DNA from: Tropicimonas marinistellae
GTDB lineage: Bacteria; Pseudomonadota; Alphaproteobacteria; Rhodobacterales; Rhodobacteraceae
Reading direction: 5' to 3'
Length of the DNA stretch: 64,000 nt
Assembly: GCF_001509585.1 (NCBI RefSeq)
Contig: NZ_LNCI01000004.1
Coordinates: 372,001 to 436,000 of the forward strand
Shown here: in pieces, positions 35,324 to 44,905 of the stretch
Position numbering within the stretch: the first letter of the stretch is position 1
How the letters are laid out: every line of letters starts with the position of its first letter
Made by a program: the position numbers and the translations under genes
The notes under the pieces: model-generated
Told to the model about the DNA's origin: nothing
Databases searched by the model: none
The model's input: only the letters and a program-made list of their open reading frames with translations

Positions 35324-36804
35324 AGGACGTTCCGGCACCCCTGCCCACTGTGCTTCTTGTCGATGACGAGGCCCATTCGCTCGCCGCGATGCGCATGGCG
35401 CTGGAGGACGACTTCGACTGCCTGATTGCCGCCAGTGCGGACGAGGCCGGCGGGCTGATGGAGCAGCAGGACATACAAGTCATCTTTTGCGATCAACGGA
35501 TGCCCGGGCGGAGCGGCGTCGAGTTTCTGTCGGAGGTTCGCGACCGTTGGCCGGAGACGGTGCGGATCATCATTACCGGGTACACAGAGACCTCCGACAT
35601 GATCGCGGCGATCAACGAGGCCGGAATCTACCAGTTCCTCACGAAGCCCTGGCATCCCGACGAATTGCTGATGGCGGCGAAGAATGCCGCGGACCTCTTC
35701 CGGCTGACGCGCGACCACGACCGGTTGAGCCTGGAGATGCGCCTCCTGAACCGAACCGCGGAATCCAAGCTGGAACACCGCCGCAAGGCGCTGCGCGAAG
35801 GGCTGGGATTCGAGAACGTGCTGCGGGCGCCGAACTCGCCAATGAACGCGGTGATCGCGCAGGCACGTCAGTTTGCCAGCTTCGATGTGCCGGTGCTGCT
35901 GCAGGGCGAACCGGGAACCGGCAAGACGGACATGGCGCGGGCCATGCACTACGGCTCGCTGCGCGCGGACCATCCATTCCTGGCCCACAATTGCGTCGGC
36001 GCCGAGGAGGAATTGCTGGAGCTGGAACTCTTCGGCGCCCGCCAGGGGGCGATGCCCGGTCAGCGCACGAACAAGATCGGATTGTTGCAGAAGGCCGAGC
36101 GCGGCACGCTCTTCCTGAATGGCGTGGACGCCCTGGCGCCCCGGCTCCAACTCGCGCTCATGCGCATCCTGAGCGAGGGCGTCTTTCGGCCTCTCGGCGC
36201 GCGGGAAGAAATCGCCACAAATGCGCGCCTCATCCTCGGGGCACATCGCGACCTGCGTACCGAGGTGGCGGAGGGCCGGTTCCGCGCGGATCTCTTCTAC
36301 GCGCTTTCGGTGGCCGAGCTCGACCTGCCGCCACTTCGCGGCAGACCGGGAGACATTTCCGTTTTAGCCAGCCACATGTTGTTCGAATTGTCCGATGCGC
36401 ATGGCAAACCGGTCCACGGACTCGCCGACGCGGCGTTGGAATTCCTCGAACGCTATGACTGGCCCGGCAACGCGCGGGAGTTGCGCAACGAGATCACGCG
36501 CATGCTGATATTCGCACAAGACGCGGTCCTGGGCCCGGAACTGATATCGCGCCATATCCTTCAGGCCGCGCCCGCGGAAGACGGCGGTGACCGCAACGTG
36601 GATTCCGTACTTGTCGGGGGTGGCACGCTCAGGGACAGGGTCGAACTCATTGAAAAGCGTGTTTTGCGAGAGACGTTGACGCGGCTGAAATGGAACAAGA
36701 GCCGGGCTGCCGCGGAACTCGGCCTGAGCCGTGTCGGTCTGCGGGCGAAACTGGACCGCTATTGCCTGGCGCCTCCTGCAAGCGCCCCGGCAGAGGAGGA
36801 GTGA
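35320..36804 (+). CDS. hupR: Hydrogenase response regulator HupR (NtrC family)
   Basis: A 494-residue regulator: receiver domain (acidic pocket D15/D16, phosphoacceptor Asp58 in FCDQRMPG, Lys109 in LTKPW), AAA+ domain with Walker A GEPGTGKT at residues 196-203, and a C-terminal Fis-type helix-turn-helix ([21 protein letters not shown]). In typical sigma54 activators the loop after ELELFG reads GAFTGA; here it is GAMPGQ. The Walker B region is [11 protein letters not shown] instead of GTLFLDEI, so the catalytic acidic pair is missing. This matches the known behaviour of HupR, which works with sigma70 polymerase and is active unphosphorylated. Embedded between hypB (4-base overlap) and hypC (3-base gap). 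Confidence 0.95.
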   Translation: MKDVPAPLPTVLLVDDEAHSLAAMRMALEDDFDCLIAASADEAGGLMEQQDIQVIFCDQRMPGRSGVEFLSEVRDRWPETVRIIITGYTETSDMIAAINEAGIYQFLTKPWHPDELLMAAKNAADLFRLTRDHDRLSLEMRLLNRTAESKLEHRRKALREGLGFENVLRAPNSPMNAVIAQARQFASFDVPVLLQGEPGTGKTDMARAMHYGSLRADHPFLAHNCVGAEEELLELELFGARQGAMPGQRTNKIGLLQKAERGTLFLNGVDALAPRLQLALMRILSEGVFRPLGAREEIATNARLILGAHRDLRTEVAEGRFRADLFYALSVAELDLPPLRGRPGDISVLASHMLFELSDAHGKPVHGLADAALEFLERYDWPGNARELRNEITRMLIFAQDAVLGPELISRHILQAAPAEDGGDRNVDSVLVGGGTLRDRVELIEKRVLRETLTRLKWNKSRAAAELGLSRVGLRAKLDRYCLAPPASAPAEEE

Positions 36805-36807
36805 ACT

Positions 36808-37098
36808 ATGTGCCTGGGGATACCCGGACAGATTGTCGAGATAACGGACACCAACCGGCAAATGGCGCTGGCAGATATCTCAGGCGTGCGCCGTGAAGTG
36901 TCCGTCGTTTGCGTGGCCGATGGGCCGCTCGATACGCTTGTCGGCAAGTGGGTGCTGATCCACGTCGGCTTTGCCATGAGCCTGATCGACGAGGACGAAG
37001 CCGCCCGCACGCTGGAGGCATTGCGCGAGTTGGGCGAAGCACAGGAGGCGCTGGACGCGATGGCGGCCGGACAGGACGCGCTGGAGGAACGGCCATGA
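36808..37098 (+). CDS. hypC: Hydrogenase assembly chaperone HypC
   Basis: A 96-residue HypC with the start MCLGIPGQIVEI (essential Cys2) and the core DTLVGKWVLIHVGFAMSLIDEDEA. It binds HypD while the Fe(CN)2CO group is assembled and then escorts it to the large subunit precursor. It is distinct from the HupF paralogue at 30909. GGAGGAG precedes the ATG; its stop overlaps hypD by 4 bases. Confidence 0.97.
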   Translation: MCLGIPGQIVEITDTNRQMALADISGVRREVSVVCVADGPLDTLVGKWVLIHVGFAMSLIDEDEAARTLEALRELGEAQEALDAMAAGQDALEERP

Positions 37099-38237
37099 GA
37101 TACGTGGAGGAATTCCGCGACCCCGCTGCCGCACGCGCATTGCTGGACCGGATTGCCGCGCTGGCCAACGAGATCGGGGCCACGGCGGCGGCGCCAGTGC
37201 ATATCATGGAGATCTGCGGCGGGCATACCCATGCGATCTTCCGCTACGGGCTCGACAAGCTGATCCACCCCGGGGTGGAATTCATCCACGGCCCCGGCTG
37301 CCCGGTCTGCGTGCTGCCAATGAGCCGGGTCGACGAATGCGTGGAACTGGCGGAGCGCCCGGAGGTCATCTTCACGACCTTCGGCGATGCGATGCGGGTA
37401 CCGGGCACGCGCAAGTCGCTGATCCAGGCAAAGGCGGAGGGCGCGGATATCCGCATGGTCTATTCCCCGCTCGATGCGCTGGAACTTGCGCGCCGAAACC
37501 CGGAACGCGAGGTGGTTTTCTTCGGGCTCGGCTTTGAGACGACGACACCCTCGACGGCACTCTCAATTCAGCAGGCAGCGCGCGAAGGGCTCACGAATTT
37601 CACCGTTTTCTGTAACCACATCACCGTGCCCCCCCCGATCCGCGTGTTGCTGGAAGACCCGCACATGATACTCGACGGCTTTGTCGGCCCGGGGCACGTT
37701 TCCATGGTGATCGGCACCGATCCCTATCGTTTCATCGCGGAGGATTTCGGCAAGCCCATCGTGGTCGCGGGATTCGAGCCACTCGACTTGCTTCAGTCGG
37801 TTCTGATGGTACTGGAGCAGATCCGCGACGGACGGGCGGAGGTGGAAAACCAATATGCCCGCGTGGTGCCGGAACACGGCAATCCGGTATCCGTGGCCGC
37901 AATTGCCGAGGTCTACGAGCCGCGACCAAGTTTCGAATGGCGCGGCCTGGGCGAGATCGACGAGAGCGGGCTGCGGATTCGCGACCGGTATCGCGCATTC
38001 GATGCGGAGGCGAAGTTCGGGATCGGCTACGGCGCCGGCCCGCGTGACGTCCGGGAGCCCGAGGGATGTGCCTGCGGGCAGGTGATGACCGGCCGGATCA
38101 AACCCACGGGTTGCCCGCATTTCGGCACGGGCTGCACCCCAGAGATGCCGTTGGGGGCGCTCATGGTCTCGTCGGAAGGCGCCTGCGCGGCCTACTACCA
38201 GTATGGCGGCGCACGAGCCGCCGAGCCGGCCGCGTGA
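37095..38237 (+). CDS. hypD: Hydrogenase formation protein HypD
   Basis: A 380-residue Fe-S scaffold on which the Fe(CN)2CO unit is built. The conserved Cys41 in EICGGHTHAI and Cys69/Cys72 in GPGCPVCVLP are visible. The C-terminal cysteine set (CACGQVMTGRIKPTGCPHFG, then CTP) binds the [4Fe-4S] cluster. Length is normal for HypD. ATGA overlap with hypC; hypE follows after 91 bases that include a repeat. Confidence 0.97.
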   Translation: MRYVEEFRDPAAARALLDRIAALANEIGATAAAPVHIMEICGGHTHAIFRYGLDKLIHPGVEFIHGPGCPVCVLPMSRVDECVELAERPEVIFTTFGDAMRVPGTRKSLIQAKAEGADIRMVYSPLDALELARRNPEREVVFFGLGFETTTPSTALSIQQAAREGLTNFTVFCNHITVPPPIRVLLEDPHMILDGFVGPGHVSMVIGTDPYRFIAEDFGKPIVVAGFEPLDLLQSVLMVLEQIRDGRAEVENQYARVVPEHGNPVSVAAIAEVYEPRPSFEWRGLGEIDESGLRIRDRYRAFDAEAKFGIGYGAGPRDVREPEGCACGQVMTGRIKPTGCPHFGTGCTPEMPLGALMVSSEGACAAYYQYGGARAAEPAA

Positions 38238-38287
38238 GATCGTTCCGTGAGAGATGGGGGCGCTGCCCCCGCCGCGGCAAGCCGCGA

Positions 38288-38317
38288 CTCCCCCGGGATA
38301 TTTTCAGACAGAAGAAG
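38288..38317 (+). repeat. Dispersed intergenic repeat, copy B (core GACAGAAGAAG)
   Basis: Lies between hypD and hypE. It is preceded by GC-rich inverted repeats (GGGGGC-GCT-GCCCCC, and GCCGCGGC-AA-GCCGCG) and contains GGGATATTTT then GACAGAAGAAG. The terminal AGAAGAAGGAA sits about 8 bases before the hypE GTG, so the repeat supplies the hypE ribosome binding site. Confidence 0.65.
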
Positions 38318-38328
38318 GAACGGAACAC

Positions 38329-39345
38329 GTGAGAGACGAGCGTGTGACGCTGGCGCATGGCGGCGGCGGCAAAGCGATGCGGGATCTGATCGAGACAGTC
38401 TTCACCAGCGCTTTCGAACCGGCCTCGATGGAGGACCAAGCGCGCCTGACAGACGCCGCCTTCACAGAGGTGGGGGCACGCCTTGCCTTCACTACGGACA
38501 GTTTTGTTGTCGACCCGCTAGAATTCCCCGGCGGGGACATTGGCAAGATCGCGGTTTGCGGCACGGTGAACGATCTTGCGGTGGGCGGCGGACGTCCGCT
38601 GTGGCTTTCGGCGGCGTTCATCATCGAGGAGGGCTGCGAGATCGCCTTGCTGGAGCGCGTTGTACGTTCGATGCGGGCCGAGGCCGACGCGGCCGGTGTG
38701 AAGATCGTCACCGGCGACACGAAGGTTGTCGGGCGCGGACATGCCGACAAGCTTTTCGTGACAACGTCCGGCGTGGGGGTGATTCCGCCGGGACGCGACC
38801 TGCGGGCCGAACGAGTTCGGCCGGGCGACATTGCCATCGTGAATGGCGTTCTGGGGGATCACGGCACAGCCATTCTCGCTGCGCGGGGCGATCTGGCGCT
38901 CTCGACCGACATCCCGTCGGATTGCCAGGGCCTCGGTCATCTGATGGAAGCCGTGCTGGAAGCGGTTCCCGATGTGCGGGCTGCACGCGACGCCACGCGC
39001 GGCGGGCTGGCAACGGCGCTGAACGAGATTGCCGTGGCTGCCGCCGTGAAGATCGAACTCGATGAACGCCAATTGCCGCTTCGCCCCGAGGTGCGGGGAA
39101 TGTGCGAGATCCTCGGCCTCGATCCACTCTACCTGGCCAACGAAGGTACGCTTGTTCTCTTCGTTCCGGAAGCGCGCGCCGCTCGGGCGCTTGCGGCAAT
39201 GCGCGCAACCGACGCCGGCCGCGGTGCGGTTGCAGTTGGCCGGGTGCTGGAGGCGCCGGCGGGCCGGGTCACATTGCGGAGCGCCTTTGGCGGCGAGAGG
39301 ATCGTCGACATGCTGGTGGGCGAGCAACTGCCGCGAATCTGCTGA
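38329..39345 (+). CDS. hypE: Hydrogenase expression/formation protein HypE
   Basis: A 338-residue PurM-like ATP-dependent dehydratase that converts the carbamoyl group received from HypF into a thiocyanate on its C-terminal cysteine. The C-terminus LPRIC with terminal Cys338 is intact, as is the N-terminal LAHGGGGKAMRDLI. Other blocks: FTTDSFVVDPLEFPGGDIGK and GDTKVVGRGHADKLFV. The start is GTG 38329. It closes the hydrogenase locus. Confidence 0.97.
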   Translation: MRDERVTLAHGGGGKAMRDLIETVFTSAFEPASMEDQARLTDAAFTEVGARLAFTTDSFVVDPLEFPGGDIGKIAVCGTVNDLAVGGGRPLWLSAAFIIEEGCEIALLERVVRSMRAEADAAGVKIVTGDTKVVGRGHADKLFVTTSGVGVIPPGRDLRAERVRPGDIAIVNGVLGDHGTAILAARGDLALSTDIPSDCQGLGHLMEAVLEAVPDVRAARDATRGGLATALNEIAVAAAVKIELDERQLPLRPEVRGMCEILGLDPLYLANEGTLVLFVPEARAARALAAMRATDAGRGAVAVGRVLEAPAGRVTLRSAFGGERIVDMLVGEQLPRIC

Positions 39346-39633
39346 GTCGCGCCTATCATTTCAGGTTTGCCCCGCGCTCTCCTTGCCGCTGCCGCTTTGC
39401 TGGCATCTGGCGAATGAGGGCACAAGCGACGCCGACACGTACAAATCGGCCGCTGCCGTAGCCGGTTGGCCACAACGGGCCTTAACCTTTGGTCAATGCG
39501 TTGCGATATCGCAAACAAACTCAAAGGATTGTCGACACGATTGCGCCATACTTGCCCCTTTTTTGCCACATTTCAGACGTAGCTTGACCATGTTGTCGGT
39601 GGGGGCCGTAACGAGTGTTGAAAGGTAAATGCC
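39346..39633. other. Intergenic region after hypE
   Basis: About 290 bases. No hairpin terminator or RNA gene recognised. AT-richer stretches at 39480-39600 (for example TTAACCTTTGGTCAATG) probably include the promoter of the following small gene. Confidence 0.35.
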
Positions 39634-39888
39634 ATGGGGGCAATTGCAAATGTCATCGGGAACATGGCGCGACCGCTGTTCCTGGGCCTTCTGCTGGTAA
39701 TCGGTCTCGGATTCATGACGGGCGACCCTCATAACGGTCACTCCGGCGCGGCGTGCCGCGACTGGACCACCGATCCGGAACTGAACCGTACTCTGTGCCG
39801 CTACCATCCCACACGAATCCTGAACACGCCTGTGACCGAACTGGTGCCGTGGATCGTGCCGGATGCGAAAACGGATGAGGCGTCCTGA
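39634..39888 (+). CDS. Small hypothetical membrane protein (84 aa)
   Basis: Starts MGAIANVIGNMARP with a GAAAGG site 8 bases upstream. One hydrophobic helix (LFLGLLLVIGLGFMTG) is followed by a polar segment with two cysteines (CRDWTTDPELNRTLC), which look capable of forming a disulfide if exported. No family recognised. It converges on the ASCH gene, whose stop lies 4 bases away. Composition and the site favour a real gene. Confidence 0.5.
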   Translation: MGAIANVIGNMARPLFLGLLLVIGLGFMTGDPHNGHSGAACRDWTTDPELNRTLCRYHPTRILNTPVTELVPWIVPDAKTDEAS

Positions 39889-39891
39889 TCG

Positions 39892-40320
39892 TCAGGGCGC
39901 CTCGCCACCTTCCTGTGCCAGATCCTCGATCAGCCGGAACCGCTCGCATACCAGTTGCATCTCCGGATCGAATCCCCCGTTACGCTCGAAGTACCGCCGG
40001 TGACCATCGCGCCACCCGACGAGGTTGTCATTTTCGCCCTCTGCGAGAGCGAAGGATTCCGGCACGTCGCAATACCGCAGGATCTCCACGCTGACCGTCT
40101 CGATCACGAGCGCGGGCCGCTTGTCCCAATCGAGCGCAATGTCGCGGCGTCCGGGCTTCGGCAGCGCCTCGCCACCCTCCGTGAAGTCTCGCAAAGCACT
40201 GCATGTGGCCGTCTTCGCACCGCTCCGCACGAGGGCGAGGAGGTCGTCGCAGAGCGCGCGGGAATCCCCGAACGTGAAGGTTTCTGCGTCAGGATAGCGC
40301 TTTCGCAGCTCTTCAAGCAT
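39892..40320 (-). CDS. ASCH domain-containing protein
   Basis: A 142-residue soluble protein of the ASCH/PUA-like superfamily; recognisable parts are SGAKTATCSALRDF near residue 35, a beta-rich middle, and FALAEGENDNLVGWRDGHRRYF, the conserved ASCH segment. ASCH proteins bind RNA or modified nucleosides; YqfB-type members are amidohydrolases acting on N4-acetylcytidine. The exact role here is not resolved. It lies 113 bases downstream of pheS on the same strand. Confidence 0.85.
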   Translation of the reverse strand: MLEELRKRYPDAETFTFGDSRALCDDLLALVRSGAKTATCSALRDFTEGGEALPKPGRRDIALDWDKRPALVIETVSVEILRYCDVPESFALAEGENDNLVGWRDGHRRYFERNGGFDPEMQLVCERFRLIEDLAQEGGEAP

Positions 40321-40433
40321 GGCCTCTCCTCCAACCTACAGCCGCGCCCGCGGGGCTCGGTCCGGACAGCTGTGGATCCCCATGGTGCCGGCACCGGAGT
40401 GGGGCCCGATCGATCGGACCCGTCGCCATGGCG

Positions 40434-41504
40434 CTATCGGTTCAAACCGGCATGCACCGTCGGGACGTCGAGCGCGGCAAACCCGTAGTGGCGCAACCAG
40501 CGAAGGTCGCTGTCGAAGAAGGCTCGCAGGTCCGGGATGCCGTATTTCAACATCGCCAACCGGTCGATCCCGATGCCGAATGCAAACCCTTGCCAGGCCA
40601 GCGGGTCGATATTCCCGGCGGTCAATACCTTGGGGTGGACCATACCCGATCCTAGTACCTCCAGCCAATCGTCGCCTTCGCCCACCTTTACCGTTCCGCC
40701 CTCCCACGAACATTGGATATCCACCTCTGCCGACGGCTCGGTGAACGGGAAATGGGAGGCGCGGAAGCGGGTTTGCACCTCGGTGCCGAAGAAGGCCGAG
40801 AAGAATTCCTCCAACACCCACTTGAGGTTTGCCATGGAGATGTCCTTGCCGAGCGCCAGCCCCTCGACCTGGTGGAACATCGGTGTGTGTGTCTGGTCGT
40901 AGTCGCAGCGGTACACGCGGCCCGGGCAGACGATACGGATCGGCGCTCCGTGCTTCATCATCGAGCGGATCTGCACCGGCGAGGTATGGGTTCTCAGCAC
41001 ATGTGGCGGGCGGTTGTCGCCCTCCGCGCGTGCCATGTAGAACGTGTCCATCTCAGCCCGCGCGGGGTGATGGCCAGGGATGTTCAGCGCATCGAAATTG
41101 TGCCAGTCGTCCTCGATCTGCGGGCCTTCGGCCACGGCAAATCCCATGTCGGCAAAGATCGCGGTGACCTCTTCGGTGACCTGGCTGATCGGGTGGATCG
41201 AGCCTCTGCGCATGGGGCGGACCGGCAGTGTTACGTCCAGCCATTCCTCGCGCAAGCGGGCATCCAGTGCAACATCCGCGAGCGCTGCCTTCTTGGCCGC
41301 GAGTGCCGAATTGATCTCGTCCTTGAGCGCGTTCAGCGCGGGGCCGGCAACTTGCCGCTCCTCGGGCGTCATCTTGCCCAGCTCGCGCATCTTCAGGCTG
41401 ACCTCGCCCTTCTTTCCAACGGCCTGAACGCGCAAGGCTTCCAGCGCACCCTCGTCGGCGGCTTCGGCAATCGCCGCGATATATTTCTGCCTCAGCTCTT
41501 CCAT
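40434..41504 (-). CDS. pheS: Phenylalanyl-tRNA synthetase alpha subunit
   Basis: A 356-residue class II aminoacyl-tRNA synthetase subunit. The N-terminal coiled coil is followed by the catalytic core with [61 protein letters not shown] and the C-terminal [18 protein letters not shown], all diagnostic of PheS. I choose ATG 41504 (site GTGGAG) rather than the GTG at 41516. pheT is not visible in this window, and rplT-rpmI, usual upstream neighbours, are separated from pheS by two unrelated genes. Confidence 0.96.
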   Translation of the reverse strand: MEELRQKYIAAIAEAADEGALEALRVQAVGKKGEVSLKMRELGKMTPEERQVAGPALNALKDEINSALAAKKAALADVALDARLREEWLDVTLPVRPMRRGSIHPISQVTEEVTAIFADMGFAVAEGPQIEDDWHNFDALNIPGHHPARAEMDTFYMARAEGDNRPPHVLRTHTSPVQIRSMMKHGAPIRIVCPGRVYRCDYDQTHTPMFHQVEGLALGKDISMANLKWVLEEFFSAFFGTEVQTRFRASHFPFTEPSAEVDIQCSWEGGTVKVGEGDDWLEVLGSGMVHPKVLTAGNIDPLAWQGFAFGIGIDRLAMLKYGIPDLRAFFDSDLRWLRHYGFAALDVPTVHAGLNR

Positions 41505-41667
41505 GGCTGGCTCCACTCCGTCAGCACGCCACGCCCCGTATCGATCGCGGCGCCGAAATCCTGCGCGTGGGTATCACACGAGCGCTCGAAGGCAAGGCCC
41601 GGAGCGACGCGGCCCTGCGGCGAGGCCGCGCTTGCGCTTCCGCTTGAAGCGTCGGTAAGCCAACGCC

Positions 41668-42930
41668 ATGAAGCCCAAGATCCTCACCACATTGCAAAGC
41701 TACACACGCGCACAGTTCATTGCGGACCTCCAGGCCGGCGTTACCGTCGCCATGGTCGCAATCCCGCTCAGCCTGGCCATTGCCATTGCTTCGGGTGCGG
41801 AACCTGCGGTGGGTCTCTTCACGGCGGTGGTGGGCGGTTTCCTGATATCGTTGCTGGGCGGCAGCCGGGTGCAGATCGGCGGCCCGACCGGTGCCTTCAT
41901 CGTCGTCGTCTACGGGGTGATCGCTGCCCATGGGTATGACGGGCTTGTCATCGCCACCTTCCTCGCAGGGCTGATCCTGCTGGCGGCGGGTTTCCTGAGG
42001 GCCGGAAACCTGATTGCCTTCATTCCTGAGCCGGTGATCGACGGGTTCACCATCGGCATCGCGGTCATCATTGCCACAAGCCAGATCAAGGATCTGTTCG
42101 GGCTGACCCTGGCCGAAGTGCCCGCGGATTTCCTCGACAAGCTGCCGGCGCTCTGGCAGTCGCGCGACACCTTTTCCCCGTGGAGCCTTGGTATCGGTCT
42201 TGCCACCATGGCGCTGATCATTGCGCTGCGCCGTCTCTTCCCGCGATTTCCCGGCCTGATCGTCGCCGTTGCCGCAACCTCGGCCACGGTTGTTCTGTTC
42301 AACCTGCCCGTGGACACGATCGGCGAACGTTTCGGCGCCTTGCCGAACCACCTGCCCCGGCCACAATTGCCCGCGCTCACACTCGAGAGAATCTCCGAGC
42401 TCCTCCCTGCTGCCCTCGTGATCGCCTTCCTGGCCGGTGTGGAATCGCTGCTCTCGGCAATGGTCGCGGACCGCATGGTCAATGGTCGCCACCGCCCCAA
42501 TGCCGAGGTCCTCGCGCAGGGCGCTGCCAATATCGGCTCCGCACTCTTCGGCGGTCTGCCCGCGACCGGCGCAATTGCCCGCACGGCCACAAACGTCCGT
42601 GCCGGCGGCCGAACCCCGATTGCCGGACTCATCCATGCACTGACGATCCTCCTCGTCATGTCGGTCGCCGCGCCCCTTGCCGGTCACCTCGCCATGCCGG
42701 CGCTTGCCGGTCTACTGATCCTGACAGCGTGGAACATGAGCGAGCCGCACAAATGGCGCGGCTACCTGACCTTGCGCACGGCCGACAAGGCGCTTCTCGG
42801 GATCACACTGGTGTTGACGGTTATCACGGACCTGACCGTCGCGATCGGGGTGGGTATCGGTCTGGGGCTTGCCGTGCGCCTGCGGCGTCGGGACGTGCCG
42901 GAAGCGGAATGGACGCCGCCTGAGCGGTGA
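41668..42930 (+). CDS. SulP family inorganic anion transporter lacking STAS
   Basis: A 420-residue integral membrane protein with the SLC26/SulP core: DLQAGVTVAMVAIPLSLAIAI at the start, QIGGPTGAFIVVVYGV (the anion-binding loop) and LLPAALVIAFLAGVESLLSA later; about 12-14 helices. It ends shortly after the last helix (RLRRRDVPEAEWTPPER), so the cytoplasmic STAS domain usual in the family is missing. Possible substrates include sulfate, bicarbonate and molybdate; not decidable. Divergent from pheS; converges on the Hint gene with only 13 bases between stops. Confidence 0.88.
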   Translation: MKPKILTTLQSYTRAQFIADLQAGVTVAMVAIPLSLAIAIASGAEPAVGLFTAVVGGFLISLLGGSRVQIGGPTGAFIVVVYGVIAAHGYDGLVIATFLAGLILLAAGFLRAGNLIAFIPEPVIDGFTIGIAVIIATSQIKDLFGLTLAEVPADFLDKLPALWQSRDTFSPWSLGIGLATMALIIALRRLFPRFPGLIVAVAATSATVVLFNLPVDTIGERFGALPNHLPRPQLPALTLERISELLPAALVIAFLAGVESLLSAMVADRMVNGRHRPNAEVLAQGAANIGSALFGGLPATGAIARTATNVRAGGRTPIAGLIHALTILLVMSVAAPLAGHLAMPALAGLLILTAWNMSEPHKWRGYLTLRTADKALLGITLVLTVITDLTVAIGVGIGLGLAVRLRRRDVPEAEWTPPER

Positions 42931-42943
42931 TGGACGCGCGCGC

Positions 42944-44020
42944 CTATGCGGCGATGCCGGCCAATGCCGCCTGCAACTCCCACCCCTTCACCACGGGCCT
43001 TGCGAGCGCGCCGAACGCACCCTGCCCCTCCAGTAGCTCAGGAAAGAGGGCTGCGAACTCCGCCCGCATGCCGGATGTCATGGCCCCCAGGCTCTTTTCG
43101 GCAACGAAGAAGCTTTCCGCAGGCACGCCATTGGCCCACACCAACTCGTGCCGGTCGAACATGAAATGGTGGTAGGTGACCGTTCCGCCCGGCTGCACCT
43201 TGATATCCCGCCCGTTCACCAGGCTCTTGGCCGAGATCAATGCCTCGGTCGTGCCGGTCAGCAGTTCGAGTTCCGGAAAGCTGAGAAGCATCCGGTGTTG
43301 CGGCGAAACCAGCAATGGTTCCCGGCACCCCATGGTGCCGCGGGCAAAACGAATCGGCGCGAGGTCGCCTTCTGCCGCCACCTGCCGCGCGCCTGTCCAG
43401 CGGATCGGTCGCGCGCCGCTGTCCATCGTCAGCACCAGATCACCGACCGCGAGATCCTCCACCGGCCGCTCACCATTTGGCGTAAGGATCCGGGTACCGG
43501 CGGCAAAACAGATCAGACCGCTCGTGTTCGGCGCCGCCGGCGCGTAGGTCGGGGTGTCCGGATTCGGCTGGTTGAACTGGATCGTTATCGGCGCAGAACT
43601 CGGACCGGCCGGCACAGGAATGTTCTCAGAGACAGCTCCCGCTGCCGGCCCGTTGAGCGCCACGATGTTCTGCGTTCCGCGACCGACGTCGTAGAAGGAA
43701 ATTACCTCCGACTCGGCGCTGTTTACCAGCGCAACCGCGTCGAAGTTGCCGGGCTGGCCTGTATCCTGGTCCGCTAGCAGAAAGGGCAGGTTGTCCGCCG
43801 ACAGGACGTAAACATATTCGTTCGATACAGAATCGTAACTGACCCAGATGCGCGGGTCCGTCAGATCGACAACCAACCCCACCGCGCCATCGGTTTCATA
43901 GAATGCCACCGTGAAATCAGCTGGGTTCTCGTCCGGCGCAAGCGCGACTTCCAGAAATTCGCCGATCCCGGATCTGGCCGCATAGGCGTTCGAGTAATGG
44001 AGTTCGCTTATTCGCGCCAA
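42944..44020 (-). CDS. Hint domain-containing protein
   Basis: A 358-residue protein. The N-terminal ~120 residues (ISELHYSNAYAARSGIGEFLEVAL) resemble a lamin-tail-like beta domain. A Pro/Asn-rich linker leads to a Hint (hedgehog/intein) domain starting at Cys171: CFAAGTRILTPNGERPVEDL and VGDLVLTMDSGARPIRW, then the histidine block SPQHRML. Such Hint-2 proteins are common in Rhodobacterales and are usually secreted without a classical signal, often with RTX-like partners; autoprocessing is suggested but unproven. Not part of an operon. Confidence 0.88.
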   Translation of the reverse strand: MARISELHYSNAYAARSGIGEFLEVALAPDENPADFTVAFYETDGAVGLVVDLTDPRIWVSYDSVSNEYVYVLSADNLPFLLADQDTGQPGNFDAVALVNSAESEVISFYDVGRGTQNIVALNGPAAGAVSENIPVPAGPSSAPITIQFNQPNPDTPTYAPAAPNTSGLICFAAGTRILTPNGERPVEDLAVGDLVLTMDSGARPIRWTGARQVAAEGDLAPIRFARGTMGCREPLLVSPQHRMLLSFPELELLTGTTEALISAKSLVNGRDIKVQPGGTVTYHHFMFDRHELVWANGVPAESFFVAEKSLGAMTSGMRAEFAALFPELLEGQGAFGALARPVVKGWELQAALAGIAA

Positions 44021-44162
44021 AAGTGAATCCCTACATCGGCACTCGCCCTGAGAGAGAGCCGGCAGAGCTCAGATTGCTCGGCATATCGGAACAAAATCCT
44101 TCAAACTCGTGGCATTTTCCGGGCATTTCGAAACAATCGCGTCGCCAAGGCACTCTAGACAC

Positions 44163-44198
44163 AAAAAACCCCGCGCGGCGCACGTGCCGGCGGGGCTT
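44163..44198 (-). terminator. Intrinsic terminator of rpmI-rplT
   Basis: On the minus strand AAAGCCCCGC pairs with GCGGGG through an inner GGC/GCC hairpin, followed by six T residues, 22 bases after the rplT stop. Confidence 0.75.
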
Positions 44199-44219
44199 TG
44201 GAATTCATTGGCCGGTGAT

Positions 44220-44582
44220 TCAGGCCAGCGCGGCCTTGGCCTTCTCGACGATGGTGCCGAATGCCTCGGGCTCGTGCACGGCGAGGTCGGCCAGCACCTT
44301 GCGGTCCACCTCAATGCCTGCCTTGCTCAGGCCGTTGATGAAGCGCGAATAGGTCAGCGCTTCGTCGTGGGCCCGGACAGCGGCGTTGATTCGCTGGATC
44401 CACAGGGCACGGAACTGCCGCTTACGGGCCTTGCGGTCGCGGGTCGCGTATTGGTTGGCCTTGTCGACGGCCTGGGTCGCGGTCTTGAAGTTCGTGGACC
44501 GGCGGCCATAGTAGCCTTTCGCGGCCTTGATGATCTTCTTGTGCCGGGCGTGGGTGACGGTTCCGCCTTTAACTCGGGACAT
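44220..44582 (-). CDS. rplT: 50S ribosomal protein L20
   Basis: A 120-residue bL20, the assembly protein of the large subunit: starts [19 protein letters not shown], with [19 protein letters not shown] and [18 protein letters not shown]. Length normal. It follows rpmI by 13 bases with an AGGAG-type site and ends at an intrinsic terminator, so the pair forms its own transcription unit. Confidence 0.98.
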   Translation of the reverse strand: MSRVKGGTVTHARHKKIIKAAKGYYGRRSTNFKTATQAVDKANQYATRDRKARKRQFRALWIQRINAAVRAHDEALTYSRFINGLSKAGIEVDRKVLADLAVHEPEAFGTIVEKAKAALA

Positions 44583-44595
44583 ATCTCAAGCCTCC

Positions 44596-44796
44596 TCAGC
44601 GCGCGTAGGGCATGTATTTCTTGACGATCTTGGTATCCGCCTCGGAAAGCGTGGTGGTACCGCGAGCGTTTCGAATGAACTTGTTGGTGCGCTTGATCAT
44701 GCCGTGGCGCTTGCCGGCCTGGGCGGATTTGATCTTGCCGGTCGCCGTCACCTTGAATCGCTTCTTGGCGCCGGACTTGGTCTTCATCTTGGGCAT
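44596..44796 (-). CDS. rpmI: 50S ribosomal protein L35
   Basis: A 66-residue bL35: starts [20 protein letters not shown] and ends [17 protein letters not shown] lies 8 bases before ATG 44796; the longer frame to 44862 is not real. infC, often upstream, is not present here; the next gene upstream is divergent. Confidence 0.98.
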   Translation of the reverse strand: MPKMKTKSGAKKRFKVTATGKIKSAQAGKRHGMIKRTNKFIRNARGTTTLSEADTKIVKKYMPYAR

Positions 44797-44877
44797 TTGC
44801 CTACTCCTTGACTGGATCGGTCGTTCCGTCCCGACAGGCATGCCGCTTTTGGCCCGCCGCAACGGTCGAAGCCGGGC

Positions 44878-44905
44878 GTATAGGCCTTGATCCCGCGACA
44901 GGCAA
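44878..44905 (-). promoter_or_regulatory. Predicted rpmI promoter
   Basis: On the minus strand TTGCCT, a 16-base spacer and CTATAC, about 82 bases upstream of the rpmI ATG. It leaves a leader of roughly 75 bases, which might fold for L20 feedback control; no motif proves this. Confidence 0.5.
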
